A stretch of 16,548 nucleotides of DNA from an uncultured Pseudomonadota bacterium (GCA_903909415.1 CAIVVS010000068.1:1-16548), one strand, 5' to 3'. Shown: positions 1 to 8,009, numbered from the stretch's first letter. A program made the numbers and translations. Notes: generated from the letters alone by a model not told the origin.

Positions 1-21
1 CAACGGATCGCGGCCCGAACC

Positions 22-39
22 AGCGCCAGAACTGGCGCT
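22..39. repeat. Perfect short inverted repeat
   Basis: AGCGCCAG and CTGGCGCT are separated by two bases, giving a perfect 8-bp inverted repeat. No T-run follows directly on either strand. It may belong to the termination region of the tRNA or of a gene left of the window; nothing more can be said. Confidence 0.4.
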
Positions 40-47
40 CCGGGCAG

Positions 48-75
48 AAAAAAGCCCGCCCGATATAGGTCAGGC
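48..75 (-). terminator. Possible intrinsic terminator after tRNA-Ala
   Basis: Read on the minus strand about 10 nt after the tRNA 3' end, GCCTGA (75-70) can pair with TCGGGC (63-58), with one G-U pair and a six-base loop. After four more bases comes a run of six T (53-48). The U-tract and position fit a Rho-independent terminator for the tRNA transcript. The stem is short and the four-base gap before the U-run is unusual, so this is tentative. Confidence 0.45.
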
Positions 76-84
76 ATTGTCAAT

Positions 85-160
<76 letters not shown>

Positions 161-174
161 ATGGAAGAGGCGAG

Positions 175-180
175 ATTTTA
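175..180 (-). promoter_or_regulatory. Candidate -10 box for tRNA-Ala
   Basis: TAAAAT on the minus strand (180-175) matches five of six bases of the sigma-70 -10 consensus. It contains the TAA stop codon of the PAS sensor gene. Transcription would start near 168, leaving a leader of about 8 nt before the mature tRNA 5' end. No convincing -35 box is seen 16-18 bp upstream, so the tRNA could instead be processed from the upstream transcript. Confidence 0.35.
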
Positions 181-1623
181 CCCGAAACTGCCTCCCGCTG
201 CGACCCGGACGGAACGTTGCCGGGGCGGGGCCTCCCGCACCAGTGAGCGCACGCTGACGATGCCGCCCTCGCGGGTGCGGGACTCTCGGATCTCGATCAC
301 CCGGCCGTCGGCCAGGTGCTGCACCACGGGGCTGCCGTCGGCGTTCCGGTGCAGGGCCAGCCGGTGGCTCATCCAGGTCTCCGGGTCGGCATGCGCCAGC
401 GGGTCGGCGATCGCATGGCGCTCCAGCGCCAGCCGCAGGAGGGTGGCGAAGGGCGTGCCCGCCAGCACCGGCAGTTCGCGCAGGTAGGGGTAGAGGTCCA
501 GGTAGCGGCGGTTGTAGAGCTGCAGCCGGTCGTCGCGGTCCCACAGGCAGAAGGCGTCGGGCAGGCCTTCAATGGCGTCCTCGACGCGGGTGCGCGCCGC
601 GTGCATTTCCCGGTGCACGGTCATCAGCGCGCGCTGCTGCGCGTCCAGCGCGGCGGCGGCCTGCTCCAGCGTGGCGAGCTGGCGCAACAGCAGCGAGCCG
701 ATGGCGCCGAACAGCGCGCACACCACCAGGCCGAGCAGCCCCTCCTCCAGCGCATCGCGCCGCCACGGCGCGAGCACCTCGTCCTGGTCCAGCGACAGCA
801 CCACCACCAGCGGCTGGCCGCGCACCGCGCGGTGCGCCACGATCAGTTCGCGCCCGTCGGACAGCGCCGCGTGCAGCAGCCCGGTGTCGGCGCGCGCGAT
901 GGCCTCGCGCACCTGGGTGGATTCGGCCAGCGCCGCGCTGCCGGCTTCCAGCGGCGCGGCGACCAGCAGGCTGCCGTCGGCGCGCAGCAGCGCTAGGTCG
1001 CTGCCCGAGCTGGCGGAGATGGAAGTGAAGAAGCGCGCGAAATGCTCCGCGTCCAGCTGCGCGACGATGAAGGCCAGCAGCCGGCCGTCGTCGGCGCGCA
1101 GCGCCAGCGACATCGGGAAGCACGGCGTGCTGGTGCCGCCGCGCTCGCCGGAACGCGTGCCGACATGGAGCGGATCCGATCCGGCGCGACGGTGGTGGGC
1201 GAGCATCTCGCCGCCGGCCTTGGCGGGCATGGCGTCCCACAGGCCCTGGGGCACGGCCGCGAGCAGGCGGCCATCGGCGTCGTACACCGCCATCGCGCGC
1301 ACCTGCGGCACGCGTGCCGACTCGCGCGCCAGCACCGCGCGCAACGCCTCGGCCGAGCCGCCGCTCGCGGCCGCCAGCAACGAGGGACTGACGCGCGCCG
1401 CGGCGGCCACCCGTTCCAGCGCGGCGCTGGTTTCCACCAGGCTGCGCGCGGCGTGTTCCTCGATGGACCGCGCCAGGTTGGCGGCCTGCGACTCGGCGCC
1501 CTGCAGCATGTCCTCGCGCTGCAGCTTGAGGTGCCAGGCGAGCACGGCCAGGCTCGCGGCCAGCGCGGCGGCGATCAGTAGCAGCAGGCCGACGTGCAGC
1601 CGGCGGAAGCGCGATGTCTCCAT
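178..1623 (-). CDS. Membrane-anchored sensor protein with PAS_7-type domain, no output domain
   Basis: This 481-residue protein has a short basic N-terminus (ETSRFRRLH) and a first membrane segment at about 11-31. A presumably periplasmic PDC/Cache-like sensor region covers about 35-285, and a second membrane segment lies at 294-314. A helical, coiled-coil-like linker (316-345) leads to a PAS domain of PAS_7 type (347-465; LPDAFCLWDRDDRLQLYNRRY). The chain ends soon after the PAS domain. No histidine kinase, GGDEF, EAL or methyl-accepting domain is present, though such proteins usually carry one. The start at 1623 puts the signal anchor at the N-terminus; a longer frame from 1683 adds 20 unlikely residues, and neither start has a strong ribosome binding site. 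Ligand and partner are unknown. The domain reading is by eye. Confidence 0.75.
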   Translation of the reverse strand: METSRFRRLHVGLLLLIAAALAASLAVLAWHLKLQREDMLQGAESQAANLARSIEEHAARSLVETSAALERVAAAARVSPSLLAAASGGSAEALRAVLARESARVPQVRAMAVYDADGRLLAAVPQGLWDAMPAKAGGEMLAHHRRAGSDPLHVGTRSGERGGTSTPCFPMSLALRADDGRLLAFIVAQLDAEHFARFFTSISASSGSDLALLRADGSLLVAAPLEAGSAALAESTQVREAIARADTGLLHAALSDGRELIVAHRAVRGQPLVVVLSLDQDEVLAPWRRDALEEGLLGLVVCALFGAIGSLLLRQLATLEQAAAALDAQQRALMTVHREMHAARTRVEDAIEGLPDAFCLWDRDDRLQLYNRRYLDLYPYLRELPVLAGTPFATLLRLALERHAIADPLAHADPETWMSHRLALHRNADGSPVVQHLADGRVIEIRESRTREGGIVSVRSLVREAPPRQRSVRVAAGGSFG

Positions 1624-1710
1624 GATTTCAATGTAGCCCGGGGCGGCCCGGCTTCCCCGGGCCATGTGCATGAATATAGGCACAATTTCCGCCCCGGACC
1701 GAGGCGCCGG

Positions 1711-1739
1711 CTGACGCGCCGCGCGATGGGACTATGATT
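1711..1739 (+). promoter_or_regulatory. Candidate sigma-70 promoter for the SapC-family gene
   Basis: CTGACG (1711-1716) and TATGAT (1734-1739) are spaced by 17 bp. They match four of six and five of six bases of the -35 and -10 consensus. Transcription would start near 1746, about 60 nt before the SapC start codon. The site lies between two divergent genes. The match is by eye in GC-rich DNA, so it is moderately supported. Confidence 0.45.
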
Positions 1740-1806
1740 CCCTTGCCGTCCGTGACTTACTGCACGCCCGGCACCCTCCACACACCCACACCAGCAGCGA
1801 GCGACC

Positions 1807-2547
1807 ATGCAGATCAACCCGCCGTTCGGCTACAAGGAAATCGTCCCCTTCTACCGCAACCAGAAGGTGCGCCTGCCGGCGGCCGGCGCGCTGCCGGCCT
1901 TCGTGCGCGGCGCCAACGCGATCCCGGTGAGCTACACCGAGTTCTCGGTGGCCAGCCGTGACTATCCTCTGGTGTTCACCTCCACCGATGCCGGGCAGAG
2001 CTTCGCCGCGGTCGCGGTGCTGGGCTTCGGCGCCTCGGAGAACCTGTTCCTGCAGGGCGATGCCTGGGACCCCTCGGTCTACCTGCCGGCCTATGCGCGG
2101 CGCTACCCGTTCTGCATGGCGCGCGTGACGCTGGACAACGTGGAGCAGGCCGACCGGCTGATCTGCGTGGAGAAGGAGTTCCTCGCCGATGACGGCGAGC
2201 TGATGTTCAGCGAGTCCGGCGCGGCGCTGGAGCGCTGGCAGCCGATCGAGAAGCTGCTGCAGGAGTACGAGGCCGACCTGGAGCGCAGCCGCGAGCTGTG
2301 CGGCGTGCTGGCCGACTACGGGCTGCTGGAGCCGTTCACGCTGCAGGCGGTGCTGGCCAACGGCGGGCCGATGAACCTGGGCGGCATGTACCGCGTCGAG
2401 GAGAAGAAGCTCGAGTTCCTCAACGCCGCGCAGCACAAGAACCTGATCAAGAAGGGGATCATGGGGCGCATCTACGCCCACATCATCTCCATCGACAACT
2501 TCGCGCGCCTGCTCACGCGCAAGAACGCGGCGGAAGCCAAGGCCTGA
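1807..2547 (+). CDS. SapC family protein
   Basis: This 246-residue soluble protein fits the SapC family. It has the family pattern of an N-terminal strand region, then YPLVFTST (53-60), VAVLGFGASENLFL (69-82) and a W...VYLPAYARRYPF stretch (87-102). Later come a helical segment with DLERSRELCGVLADYGLLEPF and a C-terminal half that in the family handles the last, variable part. SapC was named in Campylobacter as an S-layer-associated gene, but in most proteobacteria its role is not established, and no S-layer gene is seen here. No signal peptide or membrane segment is visible. The start is the first ATG in frame; the ribosome binding site is weak. It stands alone, with its own likely promoter, and converges on sua5. 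Confidence 0.85.
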   Translation: MQINPPFGYKEIVPFYRNQKVRLPAAGALPAFVRGANAIPVSYTEFSVASRDYPLVFTSTDAGQSFAAVAVLGFGASENLFLQGDAWDPSVYLPAYARRYPFCMARVTLDNVEQADRLICVEKEFLADDGELMFSESGAALERWQPIEKLLQEYEADLERSRELCGVLADYGLLEPFTLQAVLANGGPMNLGGMYRVEEKKLEFLNAAQHKNLIKKGIMGRIYAHIISIDNFARLLTRKNAAEAKA

Positions 2548-2555
2548 GGGCGCGC

Positions 2556-2937
2556 GGCCGTTCCCGCGGAAGCGGGAAGACAGCGTCGTTCCGGGTGGAC
2601 AGAAACGTCGCTGGATTCCGGCTCGCTGCTTCGCAGCGTCCGGAATGACGGTGTCTCCGCTGCACAGTTCGGTCATTCCCGCGGAGGCGGGAATCCAGTG
2701 TCGTTCTGGGGTGACTTCAACGACACTGGATTCCGGCTCGCCGCTGCGCGGCGTCCGGAATGACGGGGGCTCCGTTGCAGGGCTCGGTCATTCCCGCGGA
2801 AGCGGGAATCCAGCGTCTTTCCGGGTGGACATAAACGTCACTGGATTCCGGCTCGCCGCTGCGCGGCGTCCGGAATGACGGGACCTTCGTGGCACGACGC
2901 CGTCATTCCCGCGAAAGCGGGAATCCAGTGTCGTTGA
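2556..2937. repeat. Tandem array of 115-bp hairpin repeats (3.3 copies)
   Basis: This fills the 400-bp gene-free stretch between the convergent sapC and sua5 genes. Copies start at 2556, 2671, 2786 and 2901 (the last is partial). Each full copy holds a TTCCCGC-4 nt-GCGGGAA hairpin (2561, 2676, 2791, 2906) and, 54 bp further on, an ATTCCGG...CCGGAAT hairpin with a GC-rich inner stem (2615, 2730, 2845). Both elements recur at exactly 115 bp. The CATTCCCGC...GCGGGAATCCAG core resembles the small dispersed inverted repeats common in beta- and gammaproteobacterial intergenic regions, comparable in form to Neisseria dRS3. It carries no credible gene and may serve as a two-way transcription barrier. 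Confidence 0.9.
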
Positions 2938-2941
2938 CGAT

Positions 2942-2960
2942 ATCCCGCTAGCTGCGGGAT
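2942..2960. other. Hairpin overlapping the sua5 stop codon
   Basis: ATCCCGC (2942-2948) and GCGGGAT (2954-2960) form a perfect 7-bp inverted repeat around a five-base loop. The sua5 stop codon TAG lies inside it (2950-2948). It adjoins the 115-bp repeat array and shares its CCCGC/GCGGG core. No U-run follows, so it is not called a terminator. Confidence 0.5.
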
Positions 2961-4231
2961 CCGCCCTCGTCCGGCAACTCGTAGTGTGTCGGGTCGGGCG
3001 CGAGGCTTTCGTCCGGGCCGCCCGCCACCGGCGCGGATTCCTGGGCCACCTGCTCCACCAGCTTCTTCGCGGCACGCTCGCGCAGCTTGGCGAAGCGCGC
3101 GGCGTCCTTGGGCGCGAGCGCCTTCTCGTGCGCAGCGCGGCGCAGGCGGTCCATCACCGCCGCCCAGGAGGGCGTGTCCGGCGGCAGCTCGACCAGGATC
3201 AGGTCGGCACCGCTGGCGTCGAGGGCGCGCAGGTTGGCATACAGCGCCTTCGCATACTGCGAGGGCACGGCCGGCACCACCGCGAGCAGGGCCTGCGCCA
3301 GGCGCGGCACCGCGACTTCCAGCGCCAGCACCGCAACGCGCTGGCCCTTGTGCTCGACCAGGGTGTCGATGATCTCGACGCGCTTCATCAGGCGCATGCG
3401 CGCGCGCGGCGCGTAGTGCGCGGCATGGCTGCCGGGCACGCGCGGCGTGTCGCCCGAACCCGCTTCTCCCTCCGCGGCCGGCGGGGCCGGCAGGCGCACT
3501 TCTTCGCCGACGATGTCCGCGATCTGCGCGAGCGCCAGCGCGCCCGGACGCAGCAGCACCGGGTGGCCTGCGGAGTAGTCGATGATGGTGGACTCGATGC
3601 CCAGGTTGCACGGGCCGCCGTCCAGCACCAGCGCGACGTCGTTGCCCAGGTCGTCGATCACGTGCTGGCCGCGCGTCGGGCTGATGCGGCCGAAGCGGTT
3701 GGCCGAGGGCGCGGCGATCGCGCCGCCGAAGGCGCGCAGCAGCGCCTGCGACACCGGGTGCGAGGGCACGCGCAGGCCGACGGTGTCCTGCCCGCCGGTG
3801 AGCGCATCCGACACGCCGGGCTTGCGCTTGAGGATCAGGGTCAGCGGGCCGGGCCAGAAACGCGTGGCGAGCTTCATCGCGCCGGGCGGCACTTCCGCCG
3901 CCCAGTCGGACAGCTGTTCCGCGTCAGCCAGGTGCACGATCACCGGATGGGTGCCGGGGCGCTTCTTGACCGCGTACAGCTTGGCGAGCGCCGCATCGCT
4001 GCGCGCATCCGCGCCCAGGCCGTAGACGGTCTCGGTGGGGAAGGCGACCAGTTCGCCCGAGGCCAGCAGGGCCGCACCGCGCGCGACCGCTTCCAGGTCC
4101 TCGCCGCTGGCGAGGTTGGCCGCCGGGGGCTTGGGCTCGGGGAAACCACCCTGCTTCTTGTCCGGGGCCTGCTCGACCGCCGGGCCGCTTGCGTCCGGCG
4201 CGGGGGCTGCGCTCTGCTGCTCTTCAGTCAT
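2948..4231 (-). CDS. sua5: L-threonylcarbamoyladenylate synthase, two-domain Sua5 type
   Basis: The enzyme makes threonylcarbamoyl-AMP from threonine, bicarbonate and ATP, the first step of the t6A37 modification of ANN-reading tRNAs in the cytoplasm. The YrdC domain covers about 42-245, with FPTETVYGLG (64-73), KKRPGTHP (89-96), APSANRFG (174-181) and CNLGIESTIID (208-218). A PGSHAAHYAP linker (266-275) joins a Sua5 C-terminal domain (about 280-392). At 427 residues it is longer than usual, because of a Pro/Ala-rich N-terminal tail of about 40 residues and an acidic C-terminal tail. Its ATG overlaps the purK stop in an ATGA, indicating coupled translation. The frame is open far upstream through purK, but family length and the overlap support this start. 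Confidence 0.93.
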   Translation of the reverse strand: MTEEQQSAAPAPDASGPAVEQAPDKKQGGFPEPKPPAANLASGEDLEAVARGAALLASGELVAFPTETVYGLGADARSDAALAKLYAVKKRPGTHPVIVHLADAEQLSDWAAEVPPGAMKLATRFWPGPLTLILKRKPGVSDALTGGQDTVGLRVPSHPVSQALLRAFGGAIAAPSANRFGRISPTRGQHVIDDLGNDVALVLDGGPCNLGIESTIIDYSAGHPVLLRPGALALAQIADIVGEEVRLPAPPAAEGEAGSGDTPRVPGSHAAHYAPRARMRLMKRVEIIDTLVEHKGQRVAVLALEVAVPRLAQALLAVVPAVPSQYAKALYANLRALDASGADLILVELPPDTPSWAAVMDRLRRAAHEKALAPKDAARFAKLRERAAKKLVEQVAQESAPVAGGPDESLAPDPTHYELPDEGGSRS

Positions 4232-5364
4232 GCGTTCAATGCCTTTCTTGCCTGTGCGGCGCGCGCCAGCGCGAGCTCGCGCGTTCCGGCCACGAAGGTC
4301 ACGTGGCCCATCTTGCGACCGGGACGCGGATCGTCCTTGCCGTACAGGTGGAGTTTCGCGCCGGGGATGGCCAGCACCGCGGACCAGTCGGGCTCGCCCT
4401 TCGCCCAGACGTCCCCCAGCAGGTTGATCATCACCGCGGGGCGCAGCAGGTCGGTGTCGCCCAGCGGCAGGCCGGCGAGCACGCGCGCCTGCTGCTCGAA
4501 CTGCGAGGTGAGGCAGGCGTCGATGCTGTAGTGGCCGCTGTTGTGCGGGCGCGGCGCGATCTCGTTGACCAGCAGCTCGCCGCCCTCGAGGATGAAGAAC
4601 TCCACGCACATCACGCCCACGTATCCCAGTCCGGTGGCGATCGCCCCGGCCGCGGCCACCGCGCGCGCGGCCAGCGCCGCATCCACGCGCGCCGGCACGA
4701 TGCTGGTGGCGAGGATGCCGTCCACGTGCTCGTTCTCCGCGACCGGGAAGGCGGCGATGGCGCCGCCGTCGTTGCGCGCCACCACCACCGAGATCTCCAG
4801 CTTGAGCGCGAGCCGCGCCTCGAGCACGCAGGGCACGGCGCCGAACTGCGCGAAGGCGGCGCGCGCGGCGGCAGCATCGGCGACGCGCGCCTGGCCCTTG
4901 CCGTCGTAACCCAGGCGGCTGACCTTGAGGATGCCGGGGAACAGGCCAGCGGGCGCGGCGGCGATGTCGGCCTCGGCGTTGATCACCGCATGCGGCGCGA
5001 CCTCGATGCCGCAGGAGCGCACGAAGGCCTTCTCGCGGATGCGGTCCTGTGCGATGGCCACCGCGTCGGCGCCGGGCGTGACGCGGCAGCTGGCCGCGAG
5101 GTAGCGCATCGCCTCGGCCGGCACGTTCTCGAATTCGGTGGTGACGCCCGCGCAACTGCCGGCCATGTCGGCCAACGCGCCGGCGTCCAGGTAATCCGCG
5201 GCGATGTGGCGGTCTGCGACCGAGCCCGCGGGACTGCGCTCGCCCGGGTCCAGCACCGCGACGCGGTAGCCCATGCTCTGGGCCGCCATGGTGAACATCC
5301 TGCCCAGCTGGCCGCCGCCCAGCAGGCCCAACCAGCCGCCGGGACGTACCGGGACCGGCTTCAT
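4228..5364 (-). CDS. purK: 5-(carboxyamino)imidazole ribonucleotide synthase
   Basis: PurK converts AIR, bicarbonate and ATP to N5-CAIR in de novo purine synthesis. The 378-residue protein has the expected ATP-grasp layout. An N-terminal glycine loop GGGQLGRM (16-23) is followed by TEFENVP (75-81), then the ATP-binding region with [13 protein letters not shown] and FPVAENEH. The metal/ATP motif [17 protein letters not shown] and a C-terminal lid ([15 protein letters not shown]) complete it. Length is normal for the family. The start codon overlaps the purE stop in an ATGA, and its own stop overlaps the sua5 start in another. It works directly with PurE, its upstream neighbour, which uses N5-CAIR. 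Confidence 0.96.
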   Translation of the reverse strand: MKPVPVRPGGWLGLLGGGQLGRMFTMAAQSMGYRVAVLDPGERSPAGSVADRHIAADYLDAGALADMAGSCAGVTTEFENVPAEAMRYLAASCRVTPGADAVAIAQDRIREKAFVRSCGIEVAPHAVINAEADIAAAPAGLFPGILKVSRLGYDGKGQARVADAAAARAAFAQFGAVPCVLEARLALKLEISVVVARNDGGAIAAFPVAENEHVDGILATSIVPARVDAALAARAVAAAGAIATGLGYVGVMCVEFFILEGGELLVNEIAPRPHNSGHYSIDACLTSQFEQQARVLAGLPLGDTDLLRPAVMINLLGDVWAKGEPDWSAVLAIPGAKLHLYGKDDPRPGRKMGHVTFVAGTRELALARAAQARKALNA

Positions 5365-5912
5365 TTCACCGGGGGCAGTTTCATGCCGCGCGCATGCGCG
5401 CTCTGGCGCTTGCGGAACGCGGTGAGCTCGCGCGCCAGGCGCTGCGCGAGCGGCGTGGCGCTGCCGTGCGCGATCAGGGACACCGCGAACAAGGCCGCAT
5501 TGGCCGCGCCCGCCTCGCCGATGGCGAAGGTCGCGACCGGTATGCCCTTGGGCATCTGCACGATGGACAGCAGCGAATCCTGGCCCTTGAGGTAGCGCGA
5601 GGGCACGGGCACGCCCAGCACCGGCACCGTGGTCTTGGCCGCGAGCATGCCCGGCAGGTGGGCGGCACCGCCGGCGCCGGCGATGATGGCGCGCAGGCCG
5701 CGCTTCGCCGCAGCTTCCGCATACGCGAACATGTCATCGGGCATGCGGTGCGCCGAGACCACGCGGGTCTCGTGCGGCACGCCGAATTCCTTGAGCAGCG
5801 CGGCGGCATGCTGCATCACGTCCCAGTCGGACGAGCTGCCCATGACGATGCCGACCATGGGCGCCGCGGTCTTCTTCGGCGCTTTCTTCTTTGCCGGCTT
5901 CTTCGTCGCCAT
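5361..5912 (-). CDS. purE: N5-carboxyaminoimidazole ribonucleotide mutase, class I PurE
   Basis: PurE rearranges N5-CAIR to CAIR. The core shows GSSSDW (25-30), SAHRMP (53-58, with the catalytic histidine) and [12 protein letters not shown] (78-89). Further on, [31 protein letters not shown] is typical of the octameric class I enzyme that pairs with PurK. At 183 residues it is somewhat longer than usual: the first 18 residues ([17 protein letters not shown] after Met) form a Lys/Ala/Pro tail like that of histone-H1-like proteins. The ATG at 5912 shares one base with the purC stop (TGATG), which favours it; a start at Met19 (5858) would give the plain enzyme. Confidence 0.95.
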   Translation of the reverse strand: MATKKPAKKKAPKKTAAPMVGIVMGSSSDWDVMQHAAALLKEFGVPHETRVVSAHRMPDDMFAYAEAAAKRGLRAIIAGAGGAAHLPGMLAAKTTVPVLGVPVPSRYLKGQDSLLSIVQMPKGIPVATFAIGEAGAANAALFAVSLIAHGSATPLAQRLARELTAFRKRQSAHARGMKLPPVK

Positions 5913-6805
5913 CAGTGCAATTCCTGTCCGGTGATGCGGCGCAGGGCCTCGCGGTACTTGTCGGCGGTGCGCGCCACCACGTCCGCCGGCAGGCTGGGCG
6001 CGGGCGGACACTTGTCCCACTTGATGGACTCGAGGTAGTCGCGCACGTACTGCTTGTCGAAGGACGGCGGGCTGGTGCCGGGGGCGTACTGGTCGGCGGG
6101 CCAGAAGCGCGAGGAGTCCGCGGTCAGCGCCTCATCGATCAGGTGCAGCTTGCCGGCGTCGTCCAGGCCGAACTCGAACTTGGTGTCGGCGATGATGATG
6201 CCGCGCTCGCGCGCCAAGTCCGCCGCCTCGGTGTACAGGCGCAGCGTGGTGTCGCGCGCCTGCGCGGCGATCGCCGGGCCGCACAGCTTCTCGGCCTGCG
6301 CGAAGGAGATGTTCTCGTCGTGCGAGCCGGTCTCGGCCTTGGTCGCGGGCGTGAACAGGGTCTGCGGCAGGCGGTCGGCCTGGCGCAGGCCGGCCGGCAG
6401 CCGGATGCCGCAGACTTCGCCGGAATCCTGGTAGTCCTTCCAGCCCGAGCCGATCAGGTAGCCGCGCGCCACCGCCTCGATGGGCAGCGGCTTCAGGCGT
6501 CGCACCACCACCGCGCGGCCGCGCACCTGCTCCGCCTCGCCCGGCGCCACCACCGATTCCGGCGCGATGCCGGTGAGGTGGTTGGGAATGACATGCGCCA
6601 GGCGCGCGAACCAGAAGTCCGACATCGCCGACAGCACCCGCCCCTTGTCCGGGATGGGGTTGGGCAGGATCACGTCGAAGGCGGACAGGCGGTCGGTGGT
6701 GACCACCAGCAGCTTGTCCTCGCCCACCGCGTAGATGTCGCGCACCTTGCCGCGCGACAGCAGCGGCAGGCTGGCGATGCTTGTCTCGAAGATCGGCGCG
6801 GACAT
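5912..6805 (-). CDS. purC: Phosphoribosylaminoimidazole-succinocarboxamide synthase
   Basis: PurC joins CAIR and aspartate with ATP to give SAICAR, the step after PurE. The 297-residue protein has RGKVRDIY (18-25), DRLSAFDV (38-45), [28 protein letters not shown] and IADTKFEFG, all conserved in SAICAR synthetases, and it matches the long form common in betaproteobacteria. It lies 39 nt after the aldolase gene, with only a weak ribosome binding site, and leads the overlapping purC-purE-purK-sua5 run. No PurR-like site was recognised upstream. Confidence 0.96.
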   Translation of the reverse strand: MSAPIFETSIASLPLLSRGKVRDIYAVGEDKLLVVTTDRLSAFDVILPNPIPDKGRVLSAMSDFWFARLAHVIPNHLTGIAPESVVAPGEAEQVRGRAVVVRRLKPLPIEAVARGYLIGSGWKDYQDSGEVCGIRLPAGLRQADRLPQTLFTPATKAETGSHDENISFAQAEKLCGPAIAAQARDTTLRLYTEAADLARERGIIIADTKFEFGLDDAGKLHLIDEALTADSSRFWPADQYAPGTSPPSFDKQYVRDYLESIKWDKCPPAPSLPADVVARTADKYREALRRITGQELH

Positions 6806-6844
6806 GGATGCGGGTTCGGCAGTGGAACTGGATGCGAAGGCCGC

Positions 6845-7864
6845 TCAGGCGGCCTTCTTCTCCATGTCGGCCTTGTACTGGCCGGCGGCCGCAAGGCCGT
6901 TCATGCGCGAGCGGTGCATCAGCGCGGCCTGCGCCGCGGCGACGTTGGCGGGCGCGCCCTTCCAGGCCTTGAGCGCGGCGGCCTGCAGCGCGCGGCCGTA
7001 GGAGAAGGTCAGCGCCCAGGGTCCGCCACCCATGCGGTTCATCGCATCGAGGTGGGCGGTGGCGAGTTCGTCGGACTGGCCGCCGGACAGGAAGGCGATG
7101 CCGGGCACGGCCGCGGGCACGGTGCGCTTGAGCACGGTGAGCGTGCGCGAGGCGACCTCGTCCACGCTGGCCTGGCGCGCGCAGTCCTTGGCGGAGATCA
7201 CCATGGAGGGCTTCAGCACCATCTCCTCCAGGCGCACGCGCTGCGAGGCGAGCGCGGCGAAGGTCTCGCGCAGCGTCCACTCGGTGGCGGCTTCGCAGGC
7301 GTCGATGTCGTGGCTGCCGTCCATCAGCACTTCCGGCTCGATGATGGGCACCAGGCCCGCTTCCTGGCAGATCGCGCCGTAGCGCGCCAGCGCGTGGGCG
7401 TTGGCGGTGATGCAGGCGGCCGAGGGAATGCCGTTGCCGATGGTGATCACGGCGCGCCACTTGGCGAACTTGGCGCCCAGCTTGACGTACTCGGCGCAGC
7501 GCTTGGCCAGGCCGTCCAGGCCTTCGGTGACCGTCTCGTCCGGGCACAGGGCCATGGGCTTGGCGCCGGTGTCCACCTTGATGCCGGGCAGGATGCCCTG
7601 CTTGGCCAGCATCACCGGGAAGGGCGTGCCGTCGGCGGAGGCCTGGCGCAGCGTCTCGTCGTACAGGATCACGCCGCTGATGAAGTCACCCACGCCGCGC
7701 GCGGAAAACAGCATGTCGCGGTAGGCGCGGCGATGCTCTTCGGTGTTCTCGACGTTGATGCTCTTGAAGCGCTTTTCGATGGTGCCGGTGGACTCGTCAG
7801 CGGCAAGGATGCCCTTGCCTTTTGCCACCATGGCTTGCGCGACTTTGGCCAGCTCGCTGGACAT
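6845..7864 (-). CDS. fba: Class I fructose-bisphosphate aldolase (glycolytic, animal/plant type)
   Basis: The enzyme splits fructose 1,6-bisphosphate into dihydroxyacetone phosphate and glyceraldehyde 3-phosphate by a Schiff-base mechanism without metal. The 339-residue protein carries GILAADEST (18-26), GIKVDTG (94-100), AKWRAVI (134-140) and EPEVLMDGSHD. The Schiff-base lysine is in EMVLKPSMV (K218), and GIAFLSGGQS follows. These are the marks of the eukaryote-like class I family, distinct from metal-dependent class II enzymes and from the DhnA-type FbaB. The C-terminus stops at EKKAA, without the tyrosine-ended tail of animal aldolases. A good ribosome binding site (GGAGAG, 5 nt spacing) fixes the start at 7864. 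Confidence 0.95.
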   Translation of the reverse strand: MSSELAKVAQAMVAKGKGILAADESTGTIEKRFKSINVENTEEHRRAYRDMLFSARGVGDFISGVILYDETLRQASADGTPFPVMLAKQGILPGIKVDTGAKPMALCPDETVTEGLDGLAKRCAEYVKLGAKFAKWRAVITIGNGIPSAACITANAHALARYGAICQEAGLVPIIEPEVLMDGSHDIDACEAATEWTLRETFAALASQRVRLEEMVLKPSMVISAKDCARQASVDEVASRTLTVLKRTVPAAVPGIAFLSGGQSDELATAHLDAMNRMGGGPWALTFSYGRALQAAALKAWKGAPANVAAAQAALMHRSRMNGLAAAGQYKADMEKKAA

Positions 7865-7869
7865 TCGGA

Positions 7870-7875
7870 CTCTCC
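7870..7875 (-). promoter_or_regulatory. Ribosome binding site of the aldolase gene
   Basis: GGAGAG on the minus strand lies 5 nt before the ATG at 7864. It decides the start against the in-frame extension reaching 8035, which has no family similarity. Confidence 0.75.
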
Positions 7876-8009
7876 GGAAAACGGGTGTGGTCGGAACTGC
7901 TCGGTGAACCGGGGATTTTACCGGGTTTGCGCCATTCCCCGACGCCCGACATGGAATGCGCGGCCTCCTTGCTGCGGGGTCGCGCAGGGCCTTGATTCCT
8001 TGGACTTGT

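Noticed and set aside
1624..1683. Longer start for the PAS sensor at 1683
   Set aside because: It would put 20 extra residues before a normal signal anchor; the upstream GGAA is weak and distant. Kept only as an alternative.
2556..2937. CRISPR array
   Set aside because: The whole 115-bp unit is repeated, including what would be spacers, and there are no cas genes; it is a tandem hairpin repeat.
2645..3075. Small open frames over the hairpin array
   Set aside because: Their peptides (SRFRGNDG, VIPDAA-type strings) are translations of the inverted repeat itself and recur wherever this repeat occurs.
4232..5155. Upstream extension of the sua5 frame through purK
   Set aside because: The extension is an Arg/Gly/Ala-rich shadow of purK. 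The ATG overlapping the purK stop gives a Sua5 of sensible length.
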